Shown: positions 5,466 to 6,103 of the stretch, one piece after another
Position numbering within the stretch: the first letter of the stretch is position 1
Layout of the letters: every line of letters starts with the position of its first letter
Source of the DNA: Flavobacteriaceae bacterium
Lineage (GTDB): Bacteria; Bacteroidota; Bacteroidia; Flavobacteriales; Flavobacteriaceae
Reading direction: 5' to 3'
DNA: 6,103 bases
Assembly: GCA_020347545.1 (NCBI GenBank)
Contig: CP070731.1
Coordinates: 378,398-384,500 of the forward strand
Notes under the pieces: generated by a model
What the model was told of the DNA's origin: nothing
The model's input: only the letters and a program-made list of their open reading frames with translations
Database searches by the model: none
Made by a program: the position numbers and the translations under genes

Positions 5466-6074
5466 CTATTTCACTTTTACCCTGAAAAAATCCTTATCAG
5501 CTATTTTTCCTACCAAAACATCGTCGGCCTCCACCCGTCCAACGCCTGCCGGAGTTCCTGTAAAGATGATATCTCCTATTTTAAGCGTAAAGAACTGAGA
5601 AACATAAGAGATCAATTCGTCAATTTTCCATAACATATGAGAAGAATTCCCGTCTTGTACGATCTCACCGTTCCTTTCCAACTGAAAGGGAATTGCATCT
5701 AAATCAAGTTCTGATTTATTACAAAAATTCCCGATCACAGCACTACCGTCAAACGCTTTAGCCTTTTCCCAGGGAAGCCCTTTTTCCTTTAATCTGCTTT
5801 GAAGATCTCGCGCCGTAAAATCAATCCCCAAACCAATCTCTTCGTAGTATTTATGGGCAAATTTTTTATCGATAAATTTCCCTATCCGGTTGATCTTTAC
5901 AAGTATCTCCGCTTCGTAGTGGATATTATCAGAAAACGGAGGGATTATAAAAGGATTGTTTTTCAGCAACACCGCTGAATCGGGTTTCATGAATATGACA
6001 GGTTCATCAGGCCTTTCACTGTTCAGCTCCTCAATGTGCTTGGTGTAATTTCTTCCTATACAGATTATTTTCAT
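5466..6074 (-). CDS. Fumarylacetoacetate hydrolase (FAH) family protein, FAHD1/YcgM-like
   Basis: This 202-residue cytosolic enzyme matches the short single-domain FAH group that includes human FAHD1 and E. coli YcgM. Expected metal ligands are Glu54 and Glu56 (HYEAEILV) and Asp85 (GIDFTARD). Lys106 in KAKAFDG and the TGTPAGVG loop (172-179) complete the site. The NYTKHIEE segment supplies His13 and Glu16, which have the same spacing to the ligands as the catalytic His-Glu pair of FAHD1. FAHD1-type proteins act on small 2-oxo acids, with acylpyruvate hydrolysis, oxaloacetate decarboxylation and oxaloacetate tautomerisation described; which applies here cannot be decided. True tyrosine-pathway FAH is about twice as long and is less likely. 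The start MKIICIGRNY is the usual N-terminus of the family. The 29 nt upstream within the window show no promoter match, so the promoter or a preceding operon gene may lie beyond the right edge. Confidence 0.92.
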   Translation of the reverse strand: MKIICIGRNYTKHIEELNSERPDEPVIFMKPDSAVLLKNNPFIIPPFSDNIHYEAEILVKINRIGKFIDKKFAHKYYEEIGLGIDFTARDLQSRLKEKGLPWEKAKAFDGSAVIGNFCNKSELDLDAIPFQLERNGEIVQDGNSSHMLWKIDELISYVSQFFTLKIGDIIFTGTPAGVGRVEADDVLVGKIADKDFFRVKVK

Positions 6075-6103
6075 AATTCAGTTCTTAATTATTCTGATAA
6101 TTC

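Noticed and set aside
6087..6102. AATTAT-TCTG-ATAATT inverted repeat before the FAH gene
   Set aside because: It is a six-base AT-only stem at the window edge with no T tract or promoter element, easily due to chance in AT-rich DNA.
1..6103. An undescribed defence, mobile or biosynthetic system
   Set aside because: Every substantial stretch is covered by recognisable housekeeping or common enzyme families. No transposase, integrase, direct-repeat array, toxin-antitoxin pair or odd composition was seen.

Overview
The window looks like chromosome from a member of the Bacteroidota, most likely family Flavobacteriaceae. The reasons are: the gene order rpmB-rpmG-DUF4295-ftsY-rimO with cinA beside it; the presence of a DUF4295 protein, a small family I know only from this phylum; AT-rich leaders with no Shine-Dalgarno sequence; and promoter elements of the Bacteroidota type (-7 TAnnTTTG, -33 TTTG). 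The genus cannot be named from the sequence.

Layout. Positions 1-3199 hold a run of minus-strand genes, transcribed right to left: cinA, then rpmB (bL28), rpmG (bL33), a 50-residue DUF4295 protein, ftsY, and the start of rimO, which runs off the left edge. A good promoter (positions 1915-1946) overlaps the 3' end of cinA and drives the ribosomal-protein genes. A strong intrinsic terminator (about 1190-1223) closes that unit after DUF4295. ftsY and rimO lie 3 nt apart and probably form a second unit with its own -7 element. Position 3200-3317 is a divergent intergenic region with a cinA -7 element and an inverted repeat in front of the only plus-strand gene, a secreted M28-family metallopeptidase (3318-4814). 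That gene ends in a clear bidirectional-looking hairpin with a T tract on the plus strand. The right end (4990-6074) holds two minus-strand genes 2 nt apart: a fumarylacetoacetate hydrolase (FAH)-family enzyme followed by a CYTH-domain protein.

How the genes relate. The left half is about making and placing ribosomes: two large-subunit proteins, a small protein that is probably also ribosomal, the SRP receptor that docks ribosomes at the membrane, and the enzyme that methylthiolates ribosomal protein uS12. CinA (NAD-salvage and ADP-ribose clean-up) is a neighbour with its own promoter. The peptidase, CYTH and FAH genes have no evident functional link to the ribosomal block.

This is mostly ordinary housekeeping DNA. 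I found no mobile element, CRISPR, tRNA, rRNA, phage gene, broken gene or undescribed multi-gene system. The points most worth a second look are the DUF4295 gene, which is easily missed because of its length, and the regulatory punctuation around the ribosomal genes.
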